64,000 nucleotides of DNA from a virus (IMGVR_UViG_3300028569_002824:60474-124473), one strand, 5' to 3'; numbered from the stretch's first letter, positions 52,044 to 59,520 are shown. The notes: generated by a model not told the origin, from the sequence alone. Translations and numbers: made by a program.

Positions 52044-52118
52044 TGGCACTCCCAAGGGGACTTGAACCCCTGCTACCTCCGTGAAAGGGAGATGTGCTAA
52101 CCGCTACACTATGGGAGC
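52044..52118 (-). tRNA. tRNA-Glu(TTC), second copy
   Basis: Acceptor GCTCCCA/TGGGAGT, anticodon loop CTTTCAC, T-loop GTTCAAGTC, CCA encoded. Similar in the D-arm to the copy at 37117. Confidence 0.9.
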
Positions 52119-52125
52119 AAAAATT

Positions 52126-52210
52126 CGGAAGAGGAGAGATTCGAACTCTCGGAGGCGTTCGCCTCGGCGGTTTAGTAAACCGCTGCAATAGACCACTCTG
52201 CCACCCTTCC
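52126..52210 (-). tRNA. tRNA-Ser, anticodon ACT
   Basis: Class II tRNA with a long variable arm (GAGGCG..CGCCTC). Anticodon loop TTACTAA between GCGGT and ACCGC gives ACT, reading AGT/AGC; bacterial genes nearly always have GCT here. Acceptor GGAAGGG/CTCTTCC. CCA not encoded. Confidence 0.8.
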
Positions 52211-52228
52211 TTTTATTTAATTAAAATA

Positions 52229-52310
52229 TGCTCATGGAGGGACTCGAACCCACATTCCTCGCGGAACCAGATCCTAAGTCTGGCGCGTCTGCCAATTTCG
52301 CCACATGAGC
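52229..52310 (-). tRNA. tRNA-Leu(TAG)
   Basis: Class II, acceptor GCTCATG/CATGAGC, anticodon loop CTTAGGA between CCAGA and TCTGG, T-loop GTTCGAGTC. Source of the 3' part of the pseudogene. Confidence 0.9.
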
Positions 52311-52317
52311 TTTAAAA

Positions 52318-52393
52318 TGGTGCTCGGGGTGGGACTCAAACCCACGATAGCCTGCGTGTAAAGCAGGTACTTTAGTCGCTAAGTTACCCGAGC
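52318..52393 (-). tRNA. tRNA-Val(TAC)
   Basis: Anticodon loop TTTACAC between CCTGC and GCAGG; acceptor GCTCGGG/CCCGAGC; T-loop GTTTGAGTC; CCA encoded. Confidence 0.9.
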
Positions 52394-52401
52394 CTTAAAT
52401 G

Positions 52402-52475
52402 TAGACCTGGTTGGGCTCGAACCAACGACCTGTTCATTATCAATGAACTGCTCTAACCAACTGAGCTACAAGTCT
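52402..52475 (-). tRNA. tRNA-Ile(GAT)
   Basis: Anticodon loop TTGATAA between GTTCA and TGAAC; acceptor AGACTTG/CAGGTCT with one G-T pair; T-loop GTTCGAGCC. Reads AUU/AUC; AUA would need the CAT tRNA plus TilS. Confidence 0.9.
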
Positions 52476-52480
52476 GAAAA

Positions 52481-52554
52481 TGGTGCAGCATGAGAGAATC
52501 GAACTCTCGTCTGGGCTTTGGAAGAGCTCCGTTCTACCATTAAACTAATGCTGC
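52481..52554 (-). tRNA. tRNA-Gly(TCC)
   Basis: Anticodon loop CTTCCAA; acceptor GCAGCAT/ATGCTGC; T-loop GTTCGATTC; CCA encoded. One A-C mismatch in the anticodon stem. Confidence 0.85.
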
Positions 52555-52559
52555 AAATT

Positions 52560-52633
52560 TCGAGCATGCGGGATTCGAACTCGCGACCTCCTGGTCCCAA
52601 ACCAGGCGCTCTACCAAGCTAAGCTAATGCTCG
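52560..52633 (-). tRNA. tRNA-Pro(TGG)
   Basis: Anticodon loop TTTGGGA between CCTGG and CCAGG; acceptor CGAGCAT/ATGCTCG; T-loop GTTCGAATC. Confidence 0.9.
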
Positions 52634-52639
52634 TCAAAA

Positions 52640-52724
52640 TGGTGGGCAGTGCAGGACTCGAACCTGCGAAGCCCGAAGGCAGGAGATTTACAGTCTCCGG
52701 TAATTGCCGCTATACGAACTACCC
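52640..52724 (-). tRNA. tRNA-Tyr(GTA)
   Basis: Class II; anticodon loop CTGTAAA between GGAGA and TCTCC; acceptor GGGTAGT/ACTGCCC; T-loop GTTCGAGTC; CCA encoded. Confidence 0.9.
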
Positions 52725-52751
52725 ATTATTGTTTTTATTTAATCTATTAAG

Positions 52752-52828
52752 TGGCGTTTCCAGCTGGGCTTGAACCAGCAACCTACGCTTTAGAAGAGCG
52801 TTGCTCTATCCAATTGAGCTATGGAAAC
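52752..52828 (-). tRNA. tRNA-Arg(TCT)
   Basis: Anticodon loop CTTCTAA between ACGCT and AGCGT; acceptor GTTTCCA/TGGAAAC; T-loop GTTCAAGCC; CCA encoded. Reads AGA/AGG, favoured in AT-rich genes. Confidence 0.9.
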
Positions 52829-52832
52829 AAAG

Positions 52833-52907
52833 TGGTACCCCAGGTAGGAGTCGAACCTACGTTCGCGGTTTATGAAACCGACGTTCTAACCGTTGAACTA
52901 CAAGGGT
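52833..52907 (-). tRNA. tRNA with CAT anticodon (Met or Ile2)
   Basis: Anticodon loop TTCATAA; acceptor ACCCTTG/CTGGGGT with a T-T mismatch; T-loop GTTCGACTC; CCA encoded. It lies eight bases downstream of tilS, which suggests it may be the lysidine substrate tRNA-Ile2, but acceptor identity bases do not decide it. Confidence 0.8.
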
Positions 52908-52915
52908 ATTAAAAA

Positions 52916-53575
52916 TTAATTCTTTACTACACTATCTAAATGTTCTTTCGTCTTCTTGAAGACTACTTTGTGGAGTCCTTTATATTTCTTATCAATTATT
53001 GGAAGAACTACTTTTCTAGTCCAGTTTCTCATTAGAGTCATATCAGAGTTTAGTTCGTCCTCTCTGATATACTCAACTAAATTACTATCCATTGCATGCT
53101 TGGCGAAGTCAATCTTTTTGTTTAATAAAAATGGACGAAATACAGTTACTTCAGGATACTTGCAGTAGAATTGGATTGGCACAAACTCTGGATGTCCTTT
53201 TAAGAAGTTCAAGAAGTAAGATTCTACACAATCATCTAGGTGGTGTGCTGTGCAGATGAAATCAATTCCTTGACTCTTTGCATATTCTCTAAGAGCTTTG
53301 TATCTTAGATTTCTGCAGAAGTCTTCTTTGCTTCCTTTGGAATATTTTTCAGTAGCTGTGATTGTGTGTAGAGGGATTTGTTCTTTGTAGCAAAATCTTT
53401 GAACGTCCTCTGCAATTTGGTCATCTTGTTCAATGAACTTGTTGTTAATGTGTACTGCAATAAAGTTGAAGTTTTTCTTTTTGAGGGAGTGGCAAGCTGC
53501 TACGCTATCGATGCCTCCAGAGAGTGCAAAGATAAACTTTGTGTTTGGAAAATATGATTTATTATATTGTAGCAT
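52916..53575 (-). CDS. tilS: tRNA(Ile)-lysidine synthetase (short form)
   Basis: 219 aa, the N-terminal PP-ATPase domain only (E. coli 432 aa). SGGIDS (19-24) is the ATP pyrophosphatase loop; AVHINNKF, GSKEDFCRNLRYKAL and CTAHHLDDCVESYFLNFLKG are the TilS-specific blocks. The enzyme attaches lysine to C34 of the CAT tRNA-Ile2 so it reads AUA. Embedded among 14 tRNA genes, directly upstream of a CAT tRNA. Short TilS proteins are known to be active. A TtcA-like thiolase is the alternative, but the Cys motifs for that are absent. Confidence 0.88.
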   Translation of the reverse strand: MLQYNKSYFPNTKFIFALSGGIDSVAACHSLKKKNFNFIAVHINNKFIEQDDQIAEDVQRFCYKEQIPLHTITATEKYSKGSKEDFCRNLRYKALREYAKSQGIDFICTAHHLDDCVESYFLNFLKGHPEFVPIQFYCKYPEVTVFRPFLLNKKIDFAKHAMDSNLVEYIREDELNSDMTLMRNWTRKVVLPIIDKKYKGLHKVVFKKTKEHLDSVVKN

Positions 53576-53587
53576 TTAATTTGAAAG

Positions 53588-53673
53588 TGGTACCCAGGGC
53601 GGGACTCGAACCCGCACACCATTACTGATAAGGGATTTTAAGTCCCTTGTGTCTGCCATTTCACCACCTGGGC
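53588..53673 (-). tRNA. tRNA-Leu(TAA)
   Basis: Class II; anticodon loop CTTAAAA between AGGGA and TCCCT; acceptor GCCCAGG/CCTGGGT; T-loop GTTCGAGTC; CCA encoded. Reads UUA, the commonest Leu codon in such AT-rich genes. Bases 53674-53734 show no gene. Confidence 0.9.
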
Positions 53674-53734
53674 TTTTATAAAATGTATACTCTATTAATA
53701 AGAAGGATTGGTCAACAATGTTTTTATAAAAAAA

Positions 53735-53806
53735 CTCCTGAGGTAGGATTCGAACCTACGACCAATCGGTTAACAGCCGACCGCTCTACCACTGAGCTAC
53801 TCAGGA
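53735..53806 (-). tRNA. tRNA-Asn(GTT)
   Basis: Anticodon loop CTGTTAA between GTCGG and CCGAT; acceptor TCCTGAG/CTCAGGA; T-loop GTTCGAATC. Confidence 0.9.
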
Positions 53807-53835
53807 ATAATTTATTTTCTCCGATTTTTTTATCC

Positions 53836-53857
53836 GGTTCATCGGGAACCTTTTTTT
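53836..53857 (+). terminator. orphan intrinsic-terminator-like hairpin
   Basis: GGTTC-ATCGG-GAACC followed by seven T on the plus strand, between tRNA genes that all run on the minus strand. No plus-strand gene ends here that I can see. A second small inverted repeat, AGATTCA-GT-TGAATCT, lies at about 53880-53895. Confidence 0.5.
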
Positions 53858-53951
53858 GTCACTGTCAAAGATCGTTGTTAGATTCAGTTGAATCTTGAAT
53901 AGGAACCATCCTTTAATTACCACAAAAAGGCAACAATTATTATTTAAAAAA

Positions 53952-54024
53952 TGGAGGCAGGGGGATTCGAACCCCCGACATCCAGCTTGCAAAGCTGGCG
54001 CTCTACCAACTGAGCTATACCCCC
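53952..54024 (-). tRNA. tRNA-Ala(TGC)
   Basis: Anticodon loop TTTGCAA between CCAGC and GCTGG; acceptor GGGGGTA/TGCCTCC; T-loop GTTCGAATC. First gene of the tRNA cluster in transcription order. Bases 54025-54141 hold no gene. Confidence 0.9.
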
Positions 54025-54141
54025 GTCATTCATAATACTTTTTATCATAAACTGCTGTGTGATATACTTAATATATAAGGTTGTCTATTACCTGAATCAC
54101 CCAACTATAATTTATTATTTGTTAATCACATCTACATTGAT

Positions 54142-54169
54142 TTGAGATGCATGGTATGTTAATTATAAT
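54142..54169 (+). promoter_or_regulatory. sigma70-like promoter
   Basis: TTGAGA (54142-54147), 16-base spacer, TATAAT (54164-54169), 38 bases upstream of the sulfotransferase start at 54208. Best -10 of the plus-strand promoters. Confidence 0.55.
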
Positions 54170-54207
54170 ATGTAGCACGTAATTTTCAAAACAAATAATT
54201 TAAACAA

Positions 54208-54945
54208 ATGAAACCAACTATCTATGTTCTTCACGTAGGAAAAACTGGAGGGACCGCATTAAAATTAGCATTACTTGAAGGACAAAAATTAAAGAATTGT
54301 ACAGGAGAGCAAAACAATATTTTCCTTTATAACAAACATTTCAACAGAATAAACAAAATACCGTTAAGCAAACAGAAAGCCACTATCTTGCTTTGTGCTC
54401 ACTCTACTTCTATTGAGGATATTCCAGTGGGAGACAAAATAGTAATATTCTTAAGGGATCCTATAACCAGATTCGTCAGTGCATTTTATCATCGAAGGAG
54501 AATGTATAAAAACCAGTCAGAGCAAGAGAAAATATTGTTTAGTTATTTTCGTACACCAAACCAACTAGCAGCTTCTCTGTCAAATGTGTGTTGTGATAAA
54601 AATAAATTAGCATTGAGTGCACTACACGAGATTGGCCATATACACCATCTAATCCACTGGTACAAGAGCATAGAATATTTCAATTCTCGCATTGACGATA
54701 TACTTTTTATTGGGTTTACAGAAACGTTAGATAGTGATTTTGATAAGTTAAAAAAACTGTTAAATCTTCCGTCTAAAATAACTCTCCCTAAAGACTCCAT
54801 AGGAGTTATGAAAGGACCAACTAGGATACGAGAGCAAGACAAGATAATTCAAGAGCCTGGATTGACATTCCTAAAAGAGTGGTACAAACAAGATATTGAA
54901 TTCGTGGCTCTATGCAAAGAGATAATGGCGAGCAGAACTTTATAA
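54208..54945 (+). CDS. sulfotransferase family protein
   Basis: 245 aa. LHVGKTGGTALKLAL (8-22) and FLRDPITRFVSAFYHRR (81-97) give the PAPS motifs in the form used by heparan-sulfate-type and related bacterial enzymes. Middle is His-rich (HEIGHIHHLIHW). Lone plus-strand gene with its own promoter and flanked by tRNAs, so possibly a recent arrival. Confidence 0.82.
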   Translation: MKPTIYVLHVGKTGGTALKLALLEGQKLKNCTGEQNNIFLYNKHFNRINKIPLSKQKATILLCAHSTSIEDIPVGDKIVIFLRDPITRFVSAFYHRRRMYKNQSEQEKILFSYFRTPNQLAASLSNVCCDKNKLALSALHEIGHIHHLIHWYKSIEYFNSRIDDILFIGFTETLDSDFDKLKKLLNLPSKITLPKDSIGVMKGPTRIREQDKIIQEPGLTFLKEWYKQDIEFVALCKEIMASRTL

Positions 54946-54983
54946 AAGCATATATCACCACGTGAATTACGTAGATGGTTATT

Positions 54984-55754
54984 TTATGTGAGTTGGGGAG
55001 CACCAGGCTGCTCCATTAAGTCTGTATGTTCTCTCATAATCCAACTTTTCAGTTCTTTATAATTAGTAAAAAGAGATTCAATTGGTTCGGTTGTCTGTTT
55101 TCTGAACGAGGAAACAAGATCTGTTCGCGGTGGGCACGTAATGCCTAAATCACGTATGATTAATTCAACTCCACTTAAATTAACCACGTCATCATAATCC
55201 ACTACAGTAATCAAATTGTCTGGTTGAGATTTCACACGATCCACAATTGATTGAAATTTACGATGACTCATCAAAATTGTATTAAACATCTTTACATTAA
55301 AAGTTAGCATAGGAGTAGACGAATCACTGTCTGAGAGTTTGCACCATTTGCCTGTTGATACAGCTCTAGCATGGGATATATATCTACTGACTGGGTGTCT
55401 GTTGAGAATTATTTTTCTGAATTCACTTGAATGTACGACGTGATGTATTACATCCGAGTGATGTCCATGTAGGAGTTTGAATCCCACTGCCTTACAATGT
55501 GTATTCATGGCGAGAATCTCGTTCATATATTTTAACGGATTCTGTTGAACTTCTTCTTTCCAGTCAGAGTATCTTCCGCTGTTTGCTTTGAGCCAGTTCC
55601 TATCAGTATATTCCGTGTAAGGCTTGAACAGCTCACAATAACATTTAATATCAGGAACTCTATCTAGTAAGTCAACAAGCAATGAGGATCCGGACCTATG
55701 AAGGGATAATACAACGAATTTAGATTTAATTTGAAAGGGTAAGTTAGGCATCAT
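54984..55754 (-). CDS. sulfotransferase family protein (NodH/StaL-like)
   Basis: 256 aa. FVVLSLHRSGSSLLVDLLDRVP (13-34) and KIILNRHPVSRYISHARA carry the P-loop and the 3'-phosphate site; the RSGSS version is typical of NodH-like and antibiotic sulfotransferases. Convergent with the previous gene. Acceptor unknown. Confidence 0.8.
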   Translation of the reverse strand: MMPNLPFQIKSKFVVLSLHRSGSSLLVDLLDRVPDIKCYCELFKPYTEYTDRNWLKANSGRYSDWKEEVQQNPLKYMNEILAMNTHCKAVGFKLLHGHHSDVIHHVVHSSEFRKIILNRHPVSRYISHARAVSTGKWCKLSDSDSSTPMLTFNVKMFNTILMSHRKFQSIVDRVKSQPDNLITVVDYDDVVNLSGVELIIRDLGITCPPRTDLVSSFRKQTTEPIESLFTNYKELKSWIMREHTDLMEQPGAPQLT

Positions 55755-55765
55755 GTTGGTGCTAC

Positions 55766-55793
55766 ATTATATCAATATTCGTTAACAAATCAA
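55766..55793 (-). promoter_or_regulatory. sigma70-like promoter
   Basis: Minus strand: TTGATT (55788-55793), 16-base spacer, TATAAT (55766-55771), 11 bases before the ATG at 55754. Confidence 0.6.
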
Positions 55794-55822
55794 TAAAAAA
55801 ATTTTAGCTGCAAATAAAGGTA

Positions 55823-56020
55823 CTAATGGACTTTTGTGAAAGTAATTCCCCAACAATTATTTCTAATTTGTATGCCGCGAAAAATTACTCTTTTGTTCAT
55901 ATTGTTTCTCACCATAAATGACATTTCATCCACCTCAATAATACGATTAGCTTTTTTAGCTTCTTGTAGTAATTCTTTTACAGCAGCGTTTTGAACTAGC
56001 TTTACGACTTCATCACTCAT
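55823..56020 (-). CDS. hypothetical protein (65 aa)
   Basis: Helical N-terminus with VKELLQEAKKANRI (contains LQE-A, though internal), beta C-terminus. Not recognised. Overlaps the gene upstream by eight bases. Confidence 0.55.
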   Translation of the reverse strand: MSDEVVKLVQNAAVKELLQEAKKANRIIEVDEMSFMVRNNMNKRVIFRGIQIRNNCWGITFTKVH

Positions 56021-56585
56021 TGTTAGATTTAGTCAAATCTTTAATAGAACGTGTCTGCTGTAGTCGACTCAATAATGATGCCAAGATATTTTTAATTATG
56101 TTTTTTGTGTTTGTGTAAGGACATTTACTAATAAATTTTGTGTGGTCGTCTTTCATAATATTTTGAAGTTGTTCTGTTGTCCAATTCTCATAGTATCCAA
56201 TTTTCTTGAGATGCAAACGTGCTAAACTCATTTTTGCTCTCGGCTGACAAAAAACTATATTATACACACAATTATTTGTTTGGACGTTTTTTATAAAGGT
56301 AGCTTTTTCTCTTGGGTCGGGAATGAATATAAATTCTGGAAATTTAATATTACAACAGTCAGTAAAATTTTCTACGTCTTCAAGTGAGTAAGAGTGCGGC
56401 AATATATACAAAATAAGTTCGAATCTACCACAGTCCGGCACGAATGCATTTGTGTCCACAAGCTCGATAATGTTATATTTTGCTGTCTTAGCAAAAGGAC
56501 ATACGGAGTGCCCGTTAAGAGAGGTATGTTTCTCTGAAACCTCTTTTATCCATTTTTTAATGTGTTTACTTACACTGCTTTGCAT
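56013..56585 (-). CDS. conserved hypothetical protein with CPFA motif (190 aa)
   Basis: GHSVCPFAKTAKYNI near residues 25-39 resembles the CPFA motif of DUF1415-like proteins and of some phage hypotheticals; later CCNIKFPEFIFIPDP. Function unknown. Next to an amidotransferase-like gene but 20 bases apart. Confidence 0.55.
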   Translation of the reverse strand: MQSSVSKHIKKWIKEVSEKHTSLNGHSVCPFAKTAKYNIIELVDTNAFVPDCGRFELILYILPHSYSLEDVENFTDCCNIKFPEFIFIPDPREKATFIKNVQTNNCVYNIVFCQPRAKMSLARLHLKKIGYYENWTTEQLQNIMKDDHTKFISKCPYTNTKNIIKNILASLLSRLQQTRSIKDLTKSNNE

Positions 56586-56604
56586 ATATTCAAGGCAATC
56601 AAAC

Positions 56605-57798
56605 TCAGTTTATTGCTTTCGTGTTAGTACGAGCGGATTTTGTTGAGATCAACTTGTCGTTAACTCTCCTTTTTATTTTGGTGTAGTTTGAATGATTGTT
56701 TTTCCACCAAGCTAGATGCCATGTCATGAATAACTTAATTAATTCTTTGTAGTCTCCTCTTTTAATTTCAGGAAACCATCTCCAATATGGAACACTGCAT
56801 CCTACTTTATGAGTTCTATGCAGTATTTCATCAGGGAGTAAGTGATCAAAAGCGTTCAACAATACAGTTTTTGGTTTACCGTGAGTATAGTCTAATTGTT
56901 TATCATAACTAAAAGCAAACGTTTCAACCGCCTCACTTTTAAACGGATCAATCAAAGTTAATCCATAATATTCTTCCAGAAAACACTCGTTATACTGTTC
57001 CTGATCATCACAGTTACCCATAATATCATGCAATCTATTTGTAATCGGTCCGCCTGTAGTATTAAATTCGGTTTTTATTGTGTCGGACATTCCAAGCAAT
57101 CGTAATAAAATTTTATCTGGCGAGCCGATAGCTTTTTCACACATTGTGTTGTAACCGCTAAACATAGGACTATCGTGTATTAGCTTGTGAGTTTCAAGTG
57201 CGAACCCTATTTTAAAATGTCCAAAACAATAATCAGCATGAGACCCAATTAAAATATTCTTGTACCCAGCCTCTTTAATTTTTCTCATTAAACAATCAAG
57301 TGCAAAAAATCCTGAATGTCTACTTAACAACCCGTTTTTTGCTATGATCTTTTTAAGATGAGGAAGGTCTTTTTGTGGAGTAACTAAATTCATTTTAGCT
57401 CCTATTTTATTTGCTACCACTTTAGCAAAATGAACCTCTCCGAGCCCTTGCTCAGTTCCGTTATCAAGAGTCCAAACTTCTTTTGGTTCCCATAACATAG
57501 TAATTATTGATGAGTCTACTCCACCGCTTAAAAGCACAGCAGTGTCGTCTCCATATTTATTTTTCAATGAACAAGTCCGTTCTTGGATTATTTCTGTTAA
57601 CGTATTCCCAGAAAGCTTGTCGTAAAAATCCTGATTTTCTTCTTTTTTATAAAAAACATTTTCGTATGGAGTTGTGCCATTACTCAGTGGAGATCCATTT
57701 AAAATGGTATTTATTTTAATAAAAAGCGGATTTTCTACTACATCCATCAGGTTTGTAGAACTCAATCCTGTTTTGTTGTTAGTAAAATAATATTTCAT
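56605..57798 (-). CDS. asparagine-synthase-like ATP-PPi amidotransferase
   Basis: 397 aa. LLSGGVDSSIITML (89-102) is the PP-loop of the Asn_synthase domain; ILIGSHADYCFGHF, RTHKVGCSVPYWRWF follow in order. The N-terminal glutaminase domain with catalytic Cys2 is absent (the N-terminus is KYYFTNNKTG), so ammonia or a partner glutaminase is needed. Relatives amidate uronic acids in O-antigens, or build lactams and peptides. In this glycan-rich phage, uronamide formation is a reasonable guess. Confidence 0.8.
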   Translation of the reverse strand: MKYYFTNNKTGLSSTNLMDVVENPLFIKINTILNGSPLSNGTTPYENVFYKKEENQDFYDKLSGNTLTEIIQERTCSLKNKYGDDTAVLLSGGVDSSIITMLWEPKEVWTLDNGTEQGLGEVHFAKVVANKIGAKMNLVTPQKDLPHLKKIIAKNGLLSRHSGFFALDCLMRKIKEAGYKNILIGSHADYCFGHFKIGFALETHKLIHDSPMFSGYNTMCEKAIGSPDKILLRLLGMSDTIKTEFNTTGGPITNRLHDIMGNCDDQEQYNECFLEEYYGLTLIDPFKSEAVETFAFSYDKQLDYTHGKPKTVLLNAFDHLLPDEILHRTHKVGCSVPYWRWFPEIKRGDYKELIKLFMTWHLAWWKNNHSNYTKIKRRVNDKLISTKSARTNTKAIN

Positions 57799-57804
57799 TG
57801 AGAT

Positions 57805-57832
57805 TAATTAAACAAAAACCGTATTAAGTCAA
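57805..57832 (-). promoter_or_regulatory. sigma70-like promoter
   Basis: Minus strand: TTGACT (57827-57832), 16-base spacer, TAATTA (57805-57810), six bases before the ATG at 57798: a leaderless start is predicted. Confidence 0.45.
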
Positions 57833-58566
57833 ACGGAATCAGAGGAGTTGTTCTTAAAGTGAGTAGTAATAACACGTCGGTCTGAGCAACGAAAACGGCC
57901 ATGTTCGTCTATAATCTCTCCAATAAAAGCAAACTCATCTAAACATCTGGATCGCTTTATCTTAGTGCTTATACCTTCATAATTGAAAAATTCATCATGC
58001 ACGAACAAATCAGAAACAATAAGTTTGTAAATCACATCAGCTAAAAAACGTTGATCTACTGTACAGTCTCTTTTTCTGGTATTTTTTTGGATATATGTAG
58101 ACATTAATTCAGAAAAATTTGGAATTGAGTTTCCTTTAGCTCCCCACATACCAGCATTAATTAGATAGCGATGTCCTTTTGGATGGTCTCTTATTATGTG
58201 AAATTTTTTTTCTGAATTAATCCATTCGTTTACAGCAATTTCATCTCTAATACTTATTCTGGAATCACAATCTCTAGATATGAAACGCTCTACTTGCTGG
58301 TCTGCTAAGGGCCTAAAACGCCAAAGTGACCCTAAAAATCCACTATTTTCTTCTCGTGTGTTTATTAGACGTACATTTAATGCAGCTAACTCATCTAATA
58401 CGATAGACGGTACGGAATTGTTGTGGTATACCCACATTTTCCAGTCTCGAAAATAAGTTTCTTTGAGTTCAGCGTTTTTGATAGCACCCGTTGTATAAAT
58501 TGGGTTGTCTCCATATAAAGAAAAGCTAATAACTTTCACACTAAATCTTGTTGTATGTTTGATCAT
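57829..58566 (-). CDS. glycosyltransferase-like protein of unknown family
   Basis: 245 aa from the ATG at 58564-58566 (MIKHTTRFSVKVISFSLYG); an upstream TTG is rejected. FLGSLWRFRPLADQQVERFISRDCDSRIS, WINSEKKFHIIRDHP and INAGMWGAKG are recognisable as a family common in cyanobacteria, marine bacteria and large viruses near TPR or glycosyltransferase genes, with RDCDSR as a DxD-like site. Function inferred only. Overlaps the next gene by 26 bases. Confidence 0.65.
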   Translation of the reverse strand: MIKHTTRFSVKVISFSLYGDNPIYTTGAIKNAELKETYFRDWKMWVYHNNSVPSIVLDELAALNVRLINTREENSGFLGSLWRFRPLADQQVERFISRDCDSRISIRDEIAVNEWINSEKKFHIIRDHPKGHRYLINAGMWGAKGNSIPNFSELMSTYIQKNTRKRDCTVDQRFLADVIYKLIVSDLFVHDEFFNYEGISTKIKRSRCLDEFAFIGEIIDEHGRFRCSDRRVITTHFKNNSSDSV

Positions 58567-59074
58567 ACTCGAGCTGAGCAATACGGTAATAACCTTGATC
58601 TCCGTCTTTTACGAGATAATCACCCTTCTTAAGAACCATGTCTTCTCCCCACGGAGCTTTAAATGTAATTGGTTGTTCGATGTTATCCACTCTTGCTACT
58701 GTTCTAGGACTTTGTTCAGGAATTACTGTCTCTCCAATCTTGCCTGTATATAATTTAGGAAACTTAGCTACCTTTACAACATATTGTTCTTTACTTGGCC
58801 CAGACATTATAACATCTTCGGGTTGTGCGACATTTTGCGTTTCTTTACCGTCCGCAGTATTAGTAACAACTTGTTGTTGTTCTTTTGCTACAGCGTATGA
58901 CATCGCAGGCATATTTTCCGTACTGTTAGCAAACGCATATTTCTTTGGTTGTTTTGTTGTTTGCTTCCATTGCAAAGACGGAAGTATAGACTCAAGACCA
59001 TTACCTCCCTCATTCTCTTTAATATATATGGATTGGTATGCTTCTTCTAATAATGTTTGGTCTTTGGATTTCAT
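58541..59074 (-). CDS. protein with putative capsid-targeting N-terminus (177 aa)
   Basis: MKSKDQTLLEEAYQSIYIKE: same N-terminal tag as 51513 and 63020, LEE-A cleavage-like. The body is unrelated to them; the C-terminus (PITFKAPWGEDMVLKKGDYLVKD, YYRIAQLEYD) looks like a small beta-barrel. Candidate internal head protein carrying an effector domain. Confidence 0.6.
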   Translation of the reverse strand: MKSKDQTLLEEAYQSIYIKENEGGNGLESILPSLQWKQTTKQPKKYAFANSTENMPAMSYAVAKEQQQVVTNTADGKETQNVAQPEDVIMSGPSKEQYVVKVAKFPKLYTGKIGETVIPEQSPRTVARVDNIEQPITFKAPWGEDMVLKKGDYLVKDGDQGYYRIAQLEYDQTYNKI

Positions 59075-59116
59075 GTGAAGTTATTTATAGTAGGAATGTG
59101 CATTTTAATGTACAGG

Positions 59117-59380
59117 TTAAATCAGATCAACAAATACAGGAGTGGACTCTCCGACATAAGCTCCTTGTACGTTGAAGTCAAAATACTCCATTGCCTCTTC
59201 TTCTGACAGCGTTTGCTGAAGAATATGCAAACATTTGCTCTTGTCGTATAACGCAAACGGAGGTTTAGTGAATTGTCTTCCTATACCTAAAAATGCATCT
59301 TCAAAACCAGAAGCTAACATAACTTTCTCTTCTGGAGAAATCATACGAGAAGCTACAGCTTCTAATTCTTGTTCGGTCAT
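59117..59380 (-). CDS. hypothetical acidic protein (87 aa)
   Basis: Starts TEQELEAVASRMISPEEKVM; ends FDFNVQGAYVGESTPVFVD, a run I associate with uncharacterised phage proteins. Joined to the next small gene by TAATG. Confidence 0.6.
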   Translation of the reverse strand: MTEQELEAVASRMISPEEKVMLASGFEDAFLGIGRQFTKPPFALYDKSKCLHILQQTLSEEEAMEYFDFNVQGAYVGESTPVFVDLI

Positions 59381-59520
59381 TACCCAGCCTTATCAATAAT
59401 ATTAGAACTCGAAGTGATGGTCGGATCAATGTCCGTAACTGAAATTGTGCTTGTAATTTCTGCAATGTTTACACCATACTTCCAATGGTATGTTTCGTCT
59501 GTTTGTATATGTTTTTTCAT
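59380..59520 (-). CDS. small hypothetical protein (46 aa)
   Basis: MKKHIQTDET... to ...SSNIIDKAG. Thr/Ile-rich beta-like. TAA overlaps the ATG of the next gene (TAATG, 59378-59382) and its ATG overlaps the previous stop region, as in the rest of this operon. Confidence 0.55.
   Translation of the reverse strand: MKKHIQTDETYHWKYGVNIAEITSTISVTDIDPTITSSSNIIDKAG

Noticed and set aside
52094-52315. Long open frames across the tRNA cluster (for example 52094-52315 and 53647-53898)
   Set aside because: They run through tRNA genes and encode translated tRNA sequence; not proteins.
37000-54024. CRISPR array or integrase attachment site in the tRNA clusters
   Set aside because: Repeats are tRNA paralogues with no spacer pattern, and no integrase gene was seen; tRNA-Gln copy at 51969 is explained by recombination between tRNAs.
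59075-59089. TATAAATA (a T4-late-promoter octamer) just upstream of the tagged gene at 58541, and again at 29683-29690
   Set aside because: Both lie only 5-7 bases from the ATG, too close for a T4 late promoter leader. Such AT-rich strings are common here, and no late sigma factor gene is in the window.
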